Assembly (NCBI GenBank): GCA_937960625.1
Contig: CALGPD010000472.1
Coordinates: 1-14,890 of the forward strand
Reading direction: 5' to 3'
DNA: 14,890 bases
DNA from: an uncultured Spirochaetia bacterium
Lineage (GTDB): Bacteria; Spirochaetota; CALGPD01
Position numbers and translations under genes: made by a program. Position 1 is the stretch's first letter. Every line of letters starts with the position of its first letter. Under the pieces are notes generated by a model. It was not told the origin of the DNA. It saw only the letters and a program-made list of their open reading frames with translations, and did not search any database. Shown here piece after piece: positions 6,097-14,600 of the stretch.

Positions 6097-8103
6097 TTAC
6101 TTATTGCCTTTTTTCTGGTTTTGGTCTTGTTTTTTGTCGCCTGTTTTTTCTTTTTCAGGCGCGGGTTCATCTTCATGTATAGATTCAACTTTAACCTGTG
6201 GAAAAAACTTTTTATTACTTTTAACGATATTATCTCTTTTGAAATCTGATACAAAAAATACTAATATAAGCCCGATAACAAGCGCTGCTGCGACTGTAAT
6301 TAATAATGCAAGAGCGCCTTTTTGTTTTTTCTTTGCTTTTGTGGAATGGTCCTCCACTTTTTTAACGTCAATTCCGCTTTGTTTTAATTTGAATTTCATA
6401 TATTCTACAAAGTTTTTAAAGTTCGCGTCACTTACGGAGTTACCAATAATTTCTTTGGGGTAGGATTCATTTGCTTCAGGCCGGCCTACTGCTGCTCCGG
6501 CATGGCCTCCGTCACCTTCACCGCCTATTTTCGGCATGAGTAATCCGAGATTTAGTGAAAAATCAGCTTGATTTAATCTACGAGCAACGAGTATACTTGC
6601 ACCGTAGCAGTAAAAAATATAATCCGCGTCAGGAAACGTTTCTTTAAAAAATGAAACTGCTTTACCTGTTGTGATTTTAGGCTCTCCGGGCTCAGAATGA
6701 ACTGCCAATCCCATAATTATTTTTAATGTTTCAGCATTTTTTTGGTCTTCGATAGCTTTTCTGGAAACCGGAACATCACTGCCGTCTCCTAATGCTTTTC
6801 CGCCGTTTAAAGCTAAATCCTGATTTTCAGGAGTTGCAATGTGTATGAAATACGCGTTGTTTAATAACTTATCTCTAACACTTTCAAAATAATCATTCCA
6901 TTCCTTGGTTAAATTCATAAGTTCTTTTTGTTTTAATAATTCAATTGCGTTGTTGTCAGTAATTGATTCGCACAAAAGTTGCGCCAATTCTATTTTACAA
7001 TATCCGCCTTTAATTAAAGCGGTTAGCTGAAGCCCTAGTTCATATCTATCAGTAACGAAATCCTCACTATGGCTGGCTTTTCTTAATTCCTTTGCCCCGT
7101 CACAATCCCAGCTTTTGTTTTGAATGGTGTTTTCATAAACCATATCAGCTCCGCATTTATGGTCAAAAGTTGCTTCGTCAAAATCTTCATCCTGATTTTC
7201 ACCGCTTAAGGCATAGAAACCTATTAATCCTTCATCTTTAAGTTTTTCAAATGTAGCAAGCTGTTCGTTATTGTATGGATGGTGGTCTTCAAAACGTTCG
7301 ATTTTAATATCGTGTTCAGCTAAATACCGGACATCACCTTCTAAGTCAGGGATTGCTCCAGTGGGAAAATCTGCCATTAAAATATCCGCGGGCCCGTATA
7401 CGGTTAAATTTCTCAAACCCTGATGATAGTTTACAAATACATAGCGGAAATCTTTTCCATATATAAGTTTCTGTCCCTGTGCTTCACTTTGTTTTAACAG
7501 CCAGTATGTATAAAAGGTCGCGCTGCCAACAGTGTCTAAATCACCACCGCTTTCATGCATATCACGGATAGCTTCTAAAAGTTGAGTTAAATCGCAGTCA
7601 TCTGAGAGTTTTTTTGAAAACTCTTTTATTTTTTCTCTAGCCTGTTCTTCACTTAACATTCCCTGTTCATTATCAATCGCGTTTTTCAATTCGGGAAGCA
7701 AAGTAAAAATGTTTTTCAAAACTTTATCAGCTTCTTTTTTTAATTGTTTATGCCGCTGTTTTCTGTCGTGAAAAGTAGATGGAATACCGAACTCTGAGAA
7801 ATTTCTTAACAAAGATGATTCTTTAAACGAAACGCGTTTTTTTCTTTCATCTTCACTTACGTCATTGGGCTCAAAACTGCTCTCCATAAACCTGCTGATA
7901 ATTAATTTCTGAAACCCGGTAATAAATTTATCAGGATCGGGTTCATTTAAAAGTTTTCTAAGAACAACTCCGTATCTTTCCGGCACATAGTAGGTGCTGT
8001 CATGCCAAACACATGTAAAATCGTTAACTTGAAGCAGAGTATCTATGGCTTCGGAAAAGGAAGTGCCTATTCCATGGATTACAATTAATTTAAGCCTGTT
8101 CAT
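6097..8103 (-). CDS. Membrane-anchored DHH/DHHA1 phosphoesterase with novel N-terminal domain
   Basis: This is a 668-aa protein. All the DHH superfamily motifs can be read: motif I HESGGDLDTVGSA (H183, D188, D190, S194), motif II ILMADFP (D245), motif III DHHP (273-276), a likely motif IV at D348 in SEDFVTDRY, and the DHHA1 glycine motif GGEGDGGHAGAAVG (527-540). These enzymes use manganese to cleave phosphodiesters: RecJ, NrnA nano-RNase and c-di-AMP phosphodiesterases are relatives. Residues 1-180 come before motif I and are not recognised; they start with the strand LKLIVIHGIGTS and include a charged helical part. One membrane helix (596-618) follows a Lys-rich stretch, which places the enzyme in the cytoplasm and a charged 50-residue tail outside. 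AAAGG lies seven bases before the ATG. It is probably the first gene of the comEC block. The substrate is unknown. Confidence 0.85.
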   Translation of the reverse strand: MNRLKLIVIHGIGTSFSEAIDTLLQVNDFTCVWHDSTYYVPERYGVVLRKLLNEPDPDKFITGFQKLIISRFMESSFEPNDVSEDERKKRVSFKESSLLRNFSEFGIPSTFHDRKQRHKQLKKEADKVLKNIFTLLPELKNAIDNEQGMLSEEQAREKIKEFSKKLSDDCDLTQLLEAIRDMHESGGDLDTVGSATFYTYWLLKQSEAQGQKLIYGKDFRYVFVNYHQGLRNLTVYGPADILMADFPTGAIPDLEGDVRYLAEHDIKIERFEDHHPYNNEQLATFEKLKDEGLIGFYALSGENQDEDFDEATFDHKCGADMVYENTIQNKSWDCDGAKELRKASHSEDFVTDRYELGLQLTALIKGGYCKIELAQLLCESITDNNAIELLKQKELMNLTKEWNDYFESVRDKLLNNAYFIHIATPENQDLALNGGKALGDGSDVPVSRKAIEDQKNAETLKIIMGLAVHSEPGEPKITTGKAVSFFKETFPDADYIFYCYGASILVARRLNQADFSLNLGLLMPKIGGEGDGGHAGAAVGRPEANESYPKEIIGNSVSDANFKNFVEYMKFKLKQSGIDVKKVEDHSTKAKKKQKGALALLITVAAALVIGLILVFFVSDFKRDNIVKSNKKFFPQVKVESIHEDEPAPEKEKTGDKKQDQNQKKGNK

Positions 8104-8233
8104 GGTTATACCTTTTTAGTGAAGATTTTAAAAATTTCAATGACTATTCCCTACTCAAATTTAAATAATGCAATGGAAAATACAATAAAATAAACCGTAT
8201 AATTCGTACTTTTAAATTTACTGAAACATTAAA

Positions 8234-8263
8234 GTAATATTTTTGAAACCAAACAAAGGTCAA
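8234..8263 (-). promoter_or_regulatory. Possible sigma-70 promoter of the DHH-comEC operon
   Basis: On the minus strand, TTGACC (8258-8263) is separated by 18 bases from TATTAC (8234-8239). The -35 box is strong and the -10 box matches the consensus at four of six positions. It lies in the 179-nt gap between yjdF and the DHH gene, about 130 nt upstream of the DHH start. This would let the operon be transcribed without the riboswitch-controlled yjdF gene. Confidence 0.4.
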
Positions 8264-8282
8264 TAGAAAACTCAATTCACAA

Positions 8283-8702
8283 TTATTTTCCTTTCTTTTT
8301 TTGTTTTTTCTTTTCCTGTTTGAGCCTAAATTTCTCTTCTCTGTTTATTTTCTTTTGATATTTTATCTGCTTTTTTAATTGAGCTTTGTTGTTTTCCCGT
8401 TGCTTGGCAAGAAATTCCTGTGAAGCAGTTACGGTTCTTTTTATATTCTTTTGTTTGGAAATTAATTTTTGCATTTTCTTAATATTTGGTTTCCTGTGTA
8501 AGAATTCACGTTGTTCAATTTTCTCAGGTTCAGGAAATTTTACGTTATTATATTCGTTTTTAATAAATGAATAAATTTCAGCATCAGTAGGCTCGGATGT
8601 ACCTAAATTGATTTTTTTTACAGTATAATAACCTGAATGAGTTTTTTCAAAAATTGCTATCCAAAAATTACCGTCAAAATAAACAGTTAACCCTGTTCTC
8701 AT
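8283..8702 (-). CDS. yjdF: YjdF family protein (DUF2992)
   Basis: This 139-aa protein has the family signature at its start: LTVYFDGNFWIAIFEK (5-20), then a second short motif with LGTSEPTDAEIYSFIKNEY (33-51), followed by a highly charged Lys/Arg/Gln-rich helical tail (about 70-139) ending in a poly-Lys stretch. YjdF proteins have this layout and similar length. Their biochemical role is unknown; their genes are often controlled by a riboswitch that senses aromatic heterocyclic compounds, so a role in dealing with such toxins has been proposed. AAAAGGAG lies seven bases before the ATG and a structured leader lies just upstream. The family is mostly found in Firmicutes, so this copy may have come by transfer. 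Confidence 0.85.
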   Translation of the reverse strand: MRTGLTVYFDGNFWIAIFEKTHSGYYTVKKINLGTSEPTDAEIYSFIKNEYNNVKFPEPEKIEQREFLHRKPNIKKMQKLISKQKNIKRTVTASQEFLAKQRENNKAQLKKQIKYQKKINREEKFRLKQEKKKQKKKGK

Positions 8703-8729
8703 GATTCTTCTCCTTTTAGAACCTTTGAA

Positions 8730-8816
8730 CAGGGAACGGACAACCTAAATTATTAGGAAGGTTACTTACATTATTATGCTTCCGGACTACCTACCGGAAA
8801 TGTGTTTTTATCCCTG
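8730..8816 (-). ncRNA. Putative yjdF-type riboswitch
   Basis: The leader of yjdF, read on the minus strand, folds into a closed multi-helix domain of 87 nt. P1 pairs CAGGGA (8811-8816) with TCCCTG (8730-8735). Inside are a GC-rich hairpin, TTCCGG (8794-8799) with CCGGAA (8780-8785), itself closed by ACAT/ATGT (8800-8803 with 8768-8771), and a second hairpin of AACCT with AGGTT (8759-8763 with 8742-8746) or its inner alternative CCTAA/TTAGG. Its place directly before a DUF2992 gene is the known setting of the yjdF RNA motif, whose ligands are azaaromatic compounds. The fold was drawn by eye and not checked against the covariance model. Confidence 0.75.
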
Positions 8817-9009
8817 ATGTATAAATAATTAAGTAAAACTAAGGTGTATATATAAATGTAAATTTATAAAAGAATTAAATCATCAGCAATTTTATACTAT
8901 AAATTTTTCAAATTGTATTTCATATTAATAATTCATGTAATAGCAATTTAGTAATTTATTATATGTATTTTATTACTGTATTACTATGATAGAGTTTTTT
9001 TGAGCTATT

Positions 9010-9062
9010 AGACGTTATAATGAATATAATTAGAGTAAGGCATTTTATTCCTGATAACGTCT
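9010..9062. repeat. Widely spaced 9-bp inverted repeat
   Basis: AGACGTTAT (9010-9018) and ATAACGTCT (9054-9062) are perfect inverted copies 35 bases apart. The pair lies just upstream of the Fic promoter. A TATAAT hexamer overlaps the left arm (9016-9021), without a good -35 at the right distance. It could be a pair of binding half-sites for a regulator that loops DNA, or the ends of a tiny deleted element. In AT-rich DNA the CG in each arm makes chance less likely but does not exclude it. Confidence 0.45.
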
Positions 9063-9092
9063 TTCTACTTTAATTTGAAAATAAATTTATTA

Positions 9093-9122
9093 TTGATAAG
9101 ATTATCAAAAACAGAGTATAAT
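9093..9122 (+). promoter_or_regulatory. Sigma-70 promoter of the Fic gene with overlapping palindrome
   Basis: TTGATA (9093-9098) and TATAAT (9117-9122) are 18 bases apart. The -35 box is the left end of a perfect 7+7 palindrome, TTGATAA-GA-TTATCAA (9093-9108). A protein bound there would block RNA polymerase, so this is a candidate operator. The expected transcription start is about 45 nt before the GTG start of the Fic gene. Confidence 0.65.
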
Positions 9123-9173
9123 AGGCTAAATTAAATAATTTTAAAGTTAAACATAATGGAGCAAATAAAATAA

Positions 9174-9923
9174 GTGAAATATAAAAACAGAATACAAGAT
9201 ATAGACAAATTACAACGGGATTTAAATAAACACAGGCCTTTAAAAAAACATATTTTAAACGAATTAAAAGAATATTTTCGAATAAATTTAACTTATACAA
9301 CAAATGCTCTTGAATATAACACGTTAAGTGAAGTTGAAACCAAAATAGTAATCATGGATGGAATAACCATAAACGGCAAACCGTTAAAGCATCACCTTGA
9401 AGCAATAGGCCATAGTGAAGCTTACGACTATATGTTAAAACTTACAAAAAAGCACGTTATAACAGAACAAGATATAAAGAAAATGCATAACACATTTTAT
9501 TACAGAATTGATAAAAAAAATGCGGGTAAATACCGGAAAGTAAAAGTATATATTCAGAACGCGGAGCACATACCACCGCCACCGGAACATATAAACGATT
9601 TAATGAGTGATTTAATTAGCAGAATGCCGGACTTAAAAAAACAATTACACCCTGTTGAATATTCAGCAAGGTTACACGCTGAATTAGCAAATATACACCC
9701 TTTTGTAGACGGAAACGGAAGAACCGCAAGGCTTTTAATGAATTTGGCTTTATTACAATCCGGTTATAATATCGCAGTTATTCCGCCGGTAGTTAGAACG
9801 GATTATATTATGGCAATTGCAAAAACGGATAAAGGCGGTTATACTGACTTTTATAATTTTATTTCCCAAATGGTTTATGAAACCACAAAAGATTATTTAC
9901 GCATGGTGGAAACTTTGGAATAA
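9174..9923 (+). CDS. Fic-domain protein, probable AMP-transferase of the self-inhibited N-terminal class
   Basis: Fic enzymes move AMP, or sometimes another nucleotide part, from a nucleotide onto a hydroxyl side chain of a target protein. This 249-aa protein has the complete catalytic motif HPFVDGNGRTAR (H175 to R186). An N-terminal helix carries the inhibitory pattern TNALEYN (43-49), with the key Glu at 47; in most relatives the next residue is Gly, here it is Tyr. The flap region (about 118-135) includes KVKVYIQNAEHIPPPP. The start is GTG, directly after an in-frame stop, with GGAG (9158-9161) 12 bases upstream, slightly far. No membrane segment or C-terminal winged helix is seen. It has its own promoter and is followed by an ORF6N pseudogene, a setting typical of accessory DNA. 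No separate antitoxin gene is seen, consistent with self-inhibition. Confidence 0.9.
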   Translation: MKYKNRIQDIDKLQRDLNKHRPLKKHILNELKEYFRINLTYTTNALEYNTLSEVETKIVIMDGITINGKPLKHHLEAIGHSEAYDYMLKLTKKHVITEQDIKKMHNTFYYRIDKKNAGKYRKVKVYIQNAEHIPPPPEHINDLMSDLISRMPDLKKQLHPVEYSARLHAELANIHPFVDGNGRTARLLMNLALLQSGYNIAVIPPVVRTDYIMAIAKTDKGGYTDFYNFISQMVYETTKDYLRMVETLE

Positions 9924-9938
9924 CGCAAAGGCAATAAT

Positions 9939-10507
9939 ATTGATATTGAAAAATTAACAACGGAAATTATCAGAGAAGAAATATATTTAATCCGCGGTTT
10001 AAAAGTAATGTTGGATGTTGACTTAGCGGACTTTATGAAGTAAAAACCAAAGTATTAAATCAAGCAGTTAAGAGAAATATAAAATGCTTTCCAAATGATT
10101 TTATGTTTCAACTAACAGAAAATGAATTTAATAATTTGCGGTCACAAATTGTGACCTCTAAGGATTTATCTAAACGCAGATATTTTCCTTACGCTTTTAC
10201 TGAGCAAGGCGTTGCAATGTTATCAAGTGTTTTAAATAGTGATAGAGCGATAAATGTTAATATTGCTATAATGAGAACGTTTGTTCAATTACTGCAATTA
10301 ATTGACACGAATAAAGAACTAGCTTTAAAAATTTAAAGTATAGAAAAACATTTAACAGATCGTTTAGACAACCACGAAAACGCTATAAAAGAAATATTTG
10401 ATATAATACAAGACATGAAAAAAATAGAAATACCGAAAAAGCGACAGATAGGATTTATAGAAAATAAATACTTTCTTAATTTCTATGTTCTTTTGCGCGC
10501 TATTTAG
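9939..10507 (+). pseudogene. Broken ORF6N-domain (phage antirepressor-like) gene
   Basis: Three pieces read as one ORF6N protein. Piece 1 (9939-10030) gives EEIYLIRGLKVMLDVDLA. One base is then missing at about 10030, and the continuation LYEVKTKVLNQAVKRN appears in another frame. Piece 2 (10031-10333) includes FPNDFMFQL, RYFPYAFTEQGVAMLSSVLN and NVNIAIMRTFVQLL, the classic ORF6N core. A TAA at 10334-10336 interrupts it, after which piece 3 (10337-10507), in the same frame, holds the helical tail and KKRQIGF, a usual ending of the family. The expected start is ATT (9939-9941), 7 nt after AAAGG, where an ATG may have been lost. It is in frame with the Fic gene and starts 15 nt after its stop. 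ORF6N proteins are DNA-binding regulators of phages and islands. Confidence 0.85.
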
Positions 10508-10523
10508 ATAATCAGGCAATAAT

Positions 10524-11486
10524 CTACACAATAACTTTCTTCAAATTATACTTCATATTTCCAAGTTTACGGTTAGCTTTTTTAAGAAACCCAGTGTTGT
10601 TTATGTATGCTCCTTTAGACTTTATAACATCAAAACCGCGTTTGTCAATCGCCACAGTATCCCGGCTTAACATGAAAGAATTATATTTGAAATTAGGGTA
10701 TCCTCTAGGCCCGCCTCTATTTAAACCGAATAAACCGTCAATAATAAACAAAGTGGGTTTATTTCTGATTTCAGGCAAGGAGTTTAAAGAAACTAAATAA
10801 GGATTACAGCTTGTACCGTGCATATCCCATGCATTTGAAACACTGCCGTAATGGTTTTTCATTGTCAATGTAACATCCGCAAGGCCGTGATGTTTTAGTA
10901 CGGCAAAGTTGACTAAGTAGTCAGTATGGTCCAGTAAGATTTTTGCGAGTTTTTGTTCGCTGTCATGAACTTTATAATTACCTTTAAAGCCGTAACCGTC
11001 TGAGCCATTAGCAATTACCCGTATGCCGCTTGAACCTTTATTGATTCTATACTTTGCGTATCTTAATTCGGATTCACTCCTGTCCCAGATAATTATATTA
11101 TTTGCAGGGAAAGTACGCGCTCCAACGCGCATAGACGTTATTATATCACAAAGAGCGTAAACCGCTTCGGGGTGGGTAGGGCAGGAATCATTGATTGTAT
11201 TTATTTTAATTGAAATGGTTTTATTTGAATCTATACCTTTGAAGATTTTTTTCAAGCCCGCTGCCGCGTCATTCGTTCCGGTTAAACGTTTAATTCCCTG
11301 TTCAAGCATATTTTTGCAAACGGATCGGTTGATTTTTCTTCCCCTTGTCGCGTGTTTTGAGTAAACTTCAACAACCGTGCTTGCCGATGCGGTAAAAGAA
11401 TTAAAAGGCAGAAATAAAGAAGATCCGGCTATAGCACCTTTTTTTATAAAATCCCTGCGGGTGATTTTTTCGTTATTAGAATACAT
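10524..11486 (-). CDS. Tat-exported DUF362 protein
   Basis: This is a 320-aa protein. The N-terminus has a twin-arginine signal: TRRDFIK (9-15), a hydrophobic stretch to about 29 and a probable cut after ASA (33-35). The mature part is a DUF362 domain: ISIKINTIND (91-100), CPTHPEAVYALCDII, NNIIIWDRSESEL, LVNFAVLKHHGLADVTLTMK with NHYGSV, and a final LSRDTVAIDKRGFDVIK. Many DUF362 proteins carry ferredoxin-type CxxCxxC clusters; this one has only scattered cysteines, so it lacks that part. Tat export suggests folding, perhaps with a cofactor, before transport to the periplasm. The function of the family is not known. AGGGG lies about seven bases before the ATG, and a good promoter lies just upstream; it appears to be a single-gene unit. 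Confidence 0.85.
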   Translation of the reverse strand: MYSNNEKITRRDFIKKGAIAGSSLFLPFNSFTASASTVVEVYSKHATRGRKINRSVCKNMLEQGIKRLTGTNDAAAGLKKIFKGIDSNKTISIKINTINDSCPTHPEAVYALCDIITSMRVGARTFPANNIIIWDRSESELRYAKYRINKGSSGIRVIANGSDGYGFKGNYKVHDSEQKLAKILLDHTDYLVNFAVLKHHGLADVTLTMKNHYGSVSNAWDMHGTSCNPYLVSLNSLPEIRNKPTLFIIDGLFGLNRGGPRGYPNFKYNSFMLSRDTVAIDKRGFDVIKSKGAYINNTGFLKKANRKLGNMKYNLKKVIV

Positions 11487-11511
11487 ATTATTCCCCTTAG
11501 AATTTATTTTT

Positions 11512-11541
11512 ATTATAAGATATTTTACCGTTAATAGTCAA
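11512..11541 (-). promoter_or_regulatory. Sigma-70 promoter of the DUF362 gene
   Basis: On the minus strand, TTGACT (11536-11541) and a perfect TATAAT (11512-11517) are 18 bases apart. The predicted start of transcription leaves a leader of about 20 nt, just enough for the AGGGG ribosome site. This shows that the DUF362 gene is transcribed separately from the SpoIIE-domain gene that ends at 11658. Confidence 0.75.
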
Positions 11542-11657
11542 TACTTACTTGAAAAAAGTATCGAAATTTTACAAATTAAATTTTTAAAATGCAGGTGATA
11601 TTTTTAAGCCATTTTAATTCGTTATATTGAAATGTGTATTTTTTGGATTAAAATCAA

Positions 11658-14600
11658 TTAAACTTTTTTCAATACAACTATGCTGATATCATCGTGCTGT
11701 TCGTCAGTCCATTTATCCACTTCAGAAATAACAGTATTAATAATATCAGAAGGGGAATCCTCTCTGTTCATGGAAATGATTTCGTGTAATTTTGTCTCTC
11801 CAAATAAAGGAACTTCCTTTGAGTCTTTGTTTCTTTCATTAAATTTAAGTTTGGCTTCTGTAATGCCGTCTGAATAAAGAACAAAAAGGTCATCTTTTTC
11901 AAGTTTAAAATTATAGCAGTCATTTTCGTTATTATTAACAGCATTATTAACAATGCCTAATAAGAACCCGCTTGAAGGTATTGGAGTAATCCCGCCGTCA
12001 TTATTTCGGCAAATAAATGGTTCAGCATGGTCATTTCCAAAGATAGAAAAATCACCGTTCTTGTCAAATGAAAATATTCTGAATGTCATATACATGTTGC
12101 TGTATTGGGAACCGATTAAACTCTTTTGGGATAATCTTTGCTGAATATTTTCAAAAAGAGTATTATTAATTGCCTGATAAAGAATAGGCAATTCTGTGTT
12201 TCTAAGTTTTTCAGAACGGACTAAAGTATTGAAGGATACTTCTGCCATTAACATAATTAAACCTGATTTCAGCCCATGCCCTGAAACATCACCGAATACA
12301 CCGAGATATGGCTCATTTTTGATATAAAAATCATAATAATCTCCACCGACTTCAGCAGCAGTGCGCATATACGTTGCTACTTCATAACCCGGTATATTTT
12401 TTATATCAGGCAGAATAGAGATTTGTATATCTCTGGCGATTGTTTTCTCCTGTTCAACTTTTGCGTTTTCTTCAACCTGTGAATAAAGTTTTGCGTTTTC
12501 GATTGATATAGCAGCCTCAATCGCGAACGCTTTAAGAAGTTCAAAATTATCTTCATTAAATAATCCTTTCACCTGCCTGTTATCAAGATAAATCGCTCCT
12601 ATAATTTTATTCTTGGTTATTAAAGGAACAGTAATTATCGATTTTAATTTTGCATTAACAACGGATTGATCATCTTTCATTTCCTTTAACGCGTCTTTTA
12701 TTAACTGACCTCTCTTTGTTTTGAACGTTTTATTCAATATTTTATGAGAGTAGTTGAAATTTTCATCTTTAGCATCTTCATTCATGTATATACTTGCAAC
12801 GTTATCGTATTTTTTTTCTTTATTCTCGTTATTTAATAAAAATAAACTTGCACGCTCTGCTCCGGAAACTTCTATTGCTAATTTTAATATTTGGTCTATT
12901 AGTTTATCCATTTCATGGTATTGGGATAATTGTTCTGATAATTTTAATAGATACTTTAGTTGTCTTTGATATGAAAAACTTGAAGAAGACATTGTATCCA
13001 TATACGTTGATGAATCATATGTACCGCTGGTTTTAGTTTCAGACGTATCATCTTGAACAGAGAATTTTTTCTTATACTTTTTTGCCAGTATGATATCATT
13101 CTGTAAATCATTTAAATTAAAGAATGTATTTGCTTTTTCAAAATATTCATCACCTTTAACAGTTTGTTCCTTTTTATAAAAGAGCAATGATTTTACAAAA
13201 TAATTTTGATTTAGTTGGTAATCATAAGCATTACCAAGCTTATTGCACATTTGAATTGATTTGTCGATAAATGTATGCGCTTGTTCATAATCAGTATTAT
13301 GTGAGAATACTTCTATTAAAGCTTCAAGCCTGTTTATCCAAATATTCATAAAATCTTGATTAAGATTTTCAATATATTCATTTACTTCATTTAAACTGTT
13401 TCTTGCTGCATTTATATTTCCTGACACCGCATAGTATTCAGTTAAAAAGAAAAAACCCAAAAAAACGAGAAAAACTAATTCATTTTGAATTGAGAGATTT
13501 ATATATCTTAAGGTATTTTTAATAGCGTCAGGTATGTTTCCGTTATAATATTGTGCTCTGCCGAGAATTAGCAGCGCATTGATTTCAAGCACTGTTATTT
13601 TTAGTTCCCGCCCAAGCTCATAAACAATATTTGTTTTTTCAATTGCGGTTATCGGATCTCCGATAAAACAATATATTACAGCAATATAAAAACTGCTCCA
13701 CATCCTCATCATTTCATCATCGAGATATTCATAACTTGAAAGTTCTTCAACAACTTCCATGGCTTTTTGTTTATTTCCCAGATAAGAATATGACTGCCCT
13801 AGCATTCCAAGCGGATAAAGTTTTTCTATTATTTCGCCTTTTGGAAATAAATCAATACCTTTTTGAAGGTTATCAATGGCTTCTTTATAGTCTGCGCTAT
13901 AAACATATGCCCTGCCTATAGAAGAATAAATTACAGCCAGCATATCTGTTAGATCAAATTCCTCGGCATATGGTAAAGCTTTTTTATAGTATTCCATAGC
14001 TTTATTTGTATGACCAAGAAAAGAATGGTTTCTGCCTAATAAAAACAGTATTTCGGTTATCATATATTTATCATCAATTTCAACTGCTAATTGAAATATT
14101 TCTTCTAATAAATCAATATTTTCACCGAACTCTCCTGTATGATAGTTTAAGTCAACAATATCAAGGCTTAATTTTATTCTGCTTTTAATTGATTTTGTAT
14201 TATTTACAGCGTAATTTCTTAATATATCCAAGGCAACGAAATAATACTTAACCGCGAGTTTTAAAGCGTAATTTTCTTTGGATCTATTTCCTGCCAATAT
14301 GTTGTATTTATACGCTTTATTCCTTCTGTCTGCTTTAAAATAATGATAAGCGAGCTGAAAGATTTTATCATCAACTTCATAGTTTTCTTCTATTATTTCA
14401 GCTGCAATCTTATTTAAAGTTTTAAATTTCTGGTCGGAAATTTGAGGTATAAGGGTTTCTATAACTTTATCATGAACAAAGCTGTATTTAATTTCGCCTT
14501 TTCCAGATAATTCTTCAGTTAATAAACCTGAGTTAATTGACATACCGATATTTATAAGCAGTTTATCCCTGCTTATTGTATCATCAATTTTTTGTATCAT

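Larger units (their letters stand above)
8703..9173. other. Divergent intergenic region between yjdF and the Fic gene
   Basis: No protein gene is seen. The left part carries the ribosome site and riboswitch leader of yjdF; 8720-8725 can pair with 8758-8763 (AACCTT/AAGGTT), which offers an alternative fold next to the yjdF ribosome site. 8820-9000 is extremely AT-rich, with no clear minus-strand promoter that can be told from background. A 9-bp inverted repeat spans 9010-9062, and the promoter of the Fic gene lies at 9093-9122. Confidence 0.6.

Noticed and set aside
6104..6463. A 119-aa Phe/Ser-rich plus-strand open frame
   Set aside because: It is antisense to the anchor and charged tail of the DHH gene, and its composition mirrors that Lys-rich sequence.
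8823..8940. Several TATAAT-like and TTGNNN-like boxes on the minus strand as a yjdF promoter
   Set aside because: A promoter must lie near here, but none of the pairs has both good boxes and a 16-18 base spacing that stands out from the AT-rich background.
9070..9303. A 77-aa hydrophobic minus-strand open frame
   Set aside because: It overlaps the Fic promoter and the Fic N-terminus in antisense; AT-rich DNA gives Leu/Phe/Ile-rich frames by chance.
10140..10156. Perfect palindrome GGTCACAA-A-TTGTGACC as a possible operator
   Set aside because: It lies inside the ORF6N core where it encodes the conserved RSQIVT stretch, so coding constraint explains it well enough.
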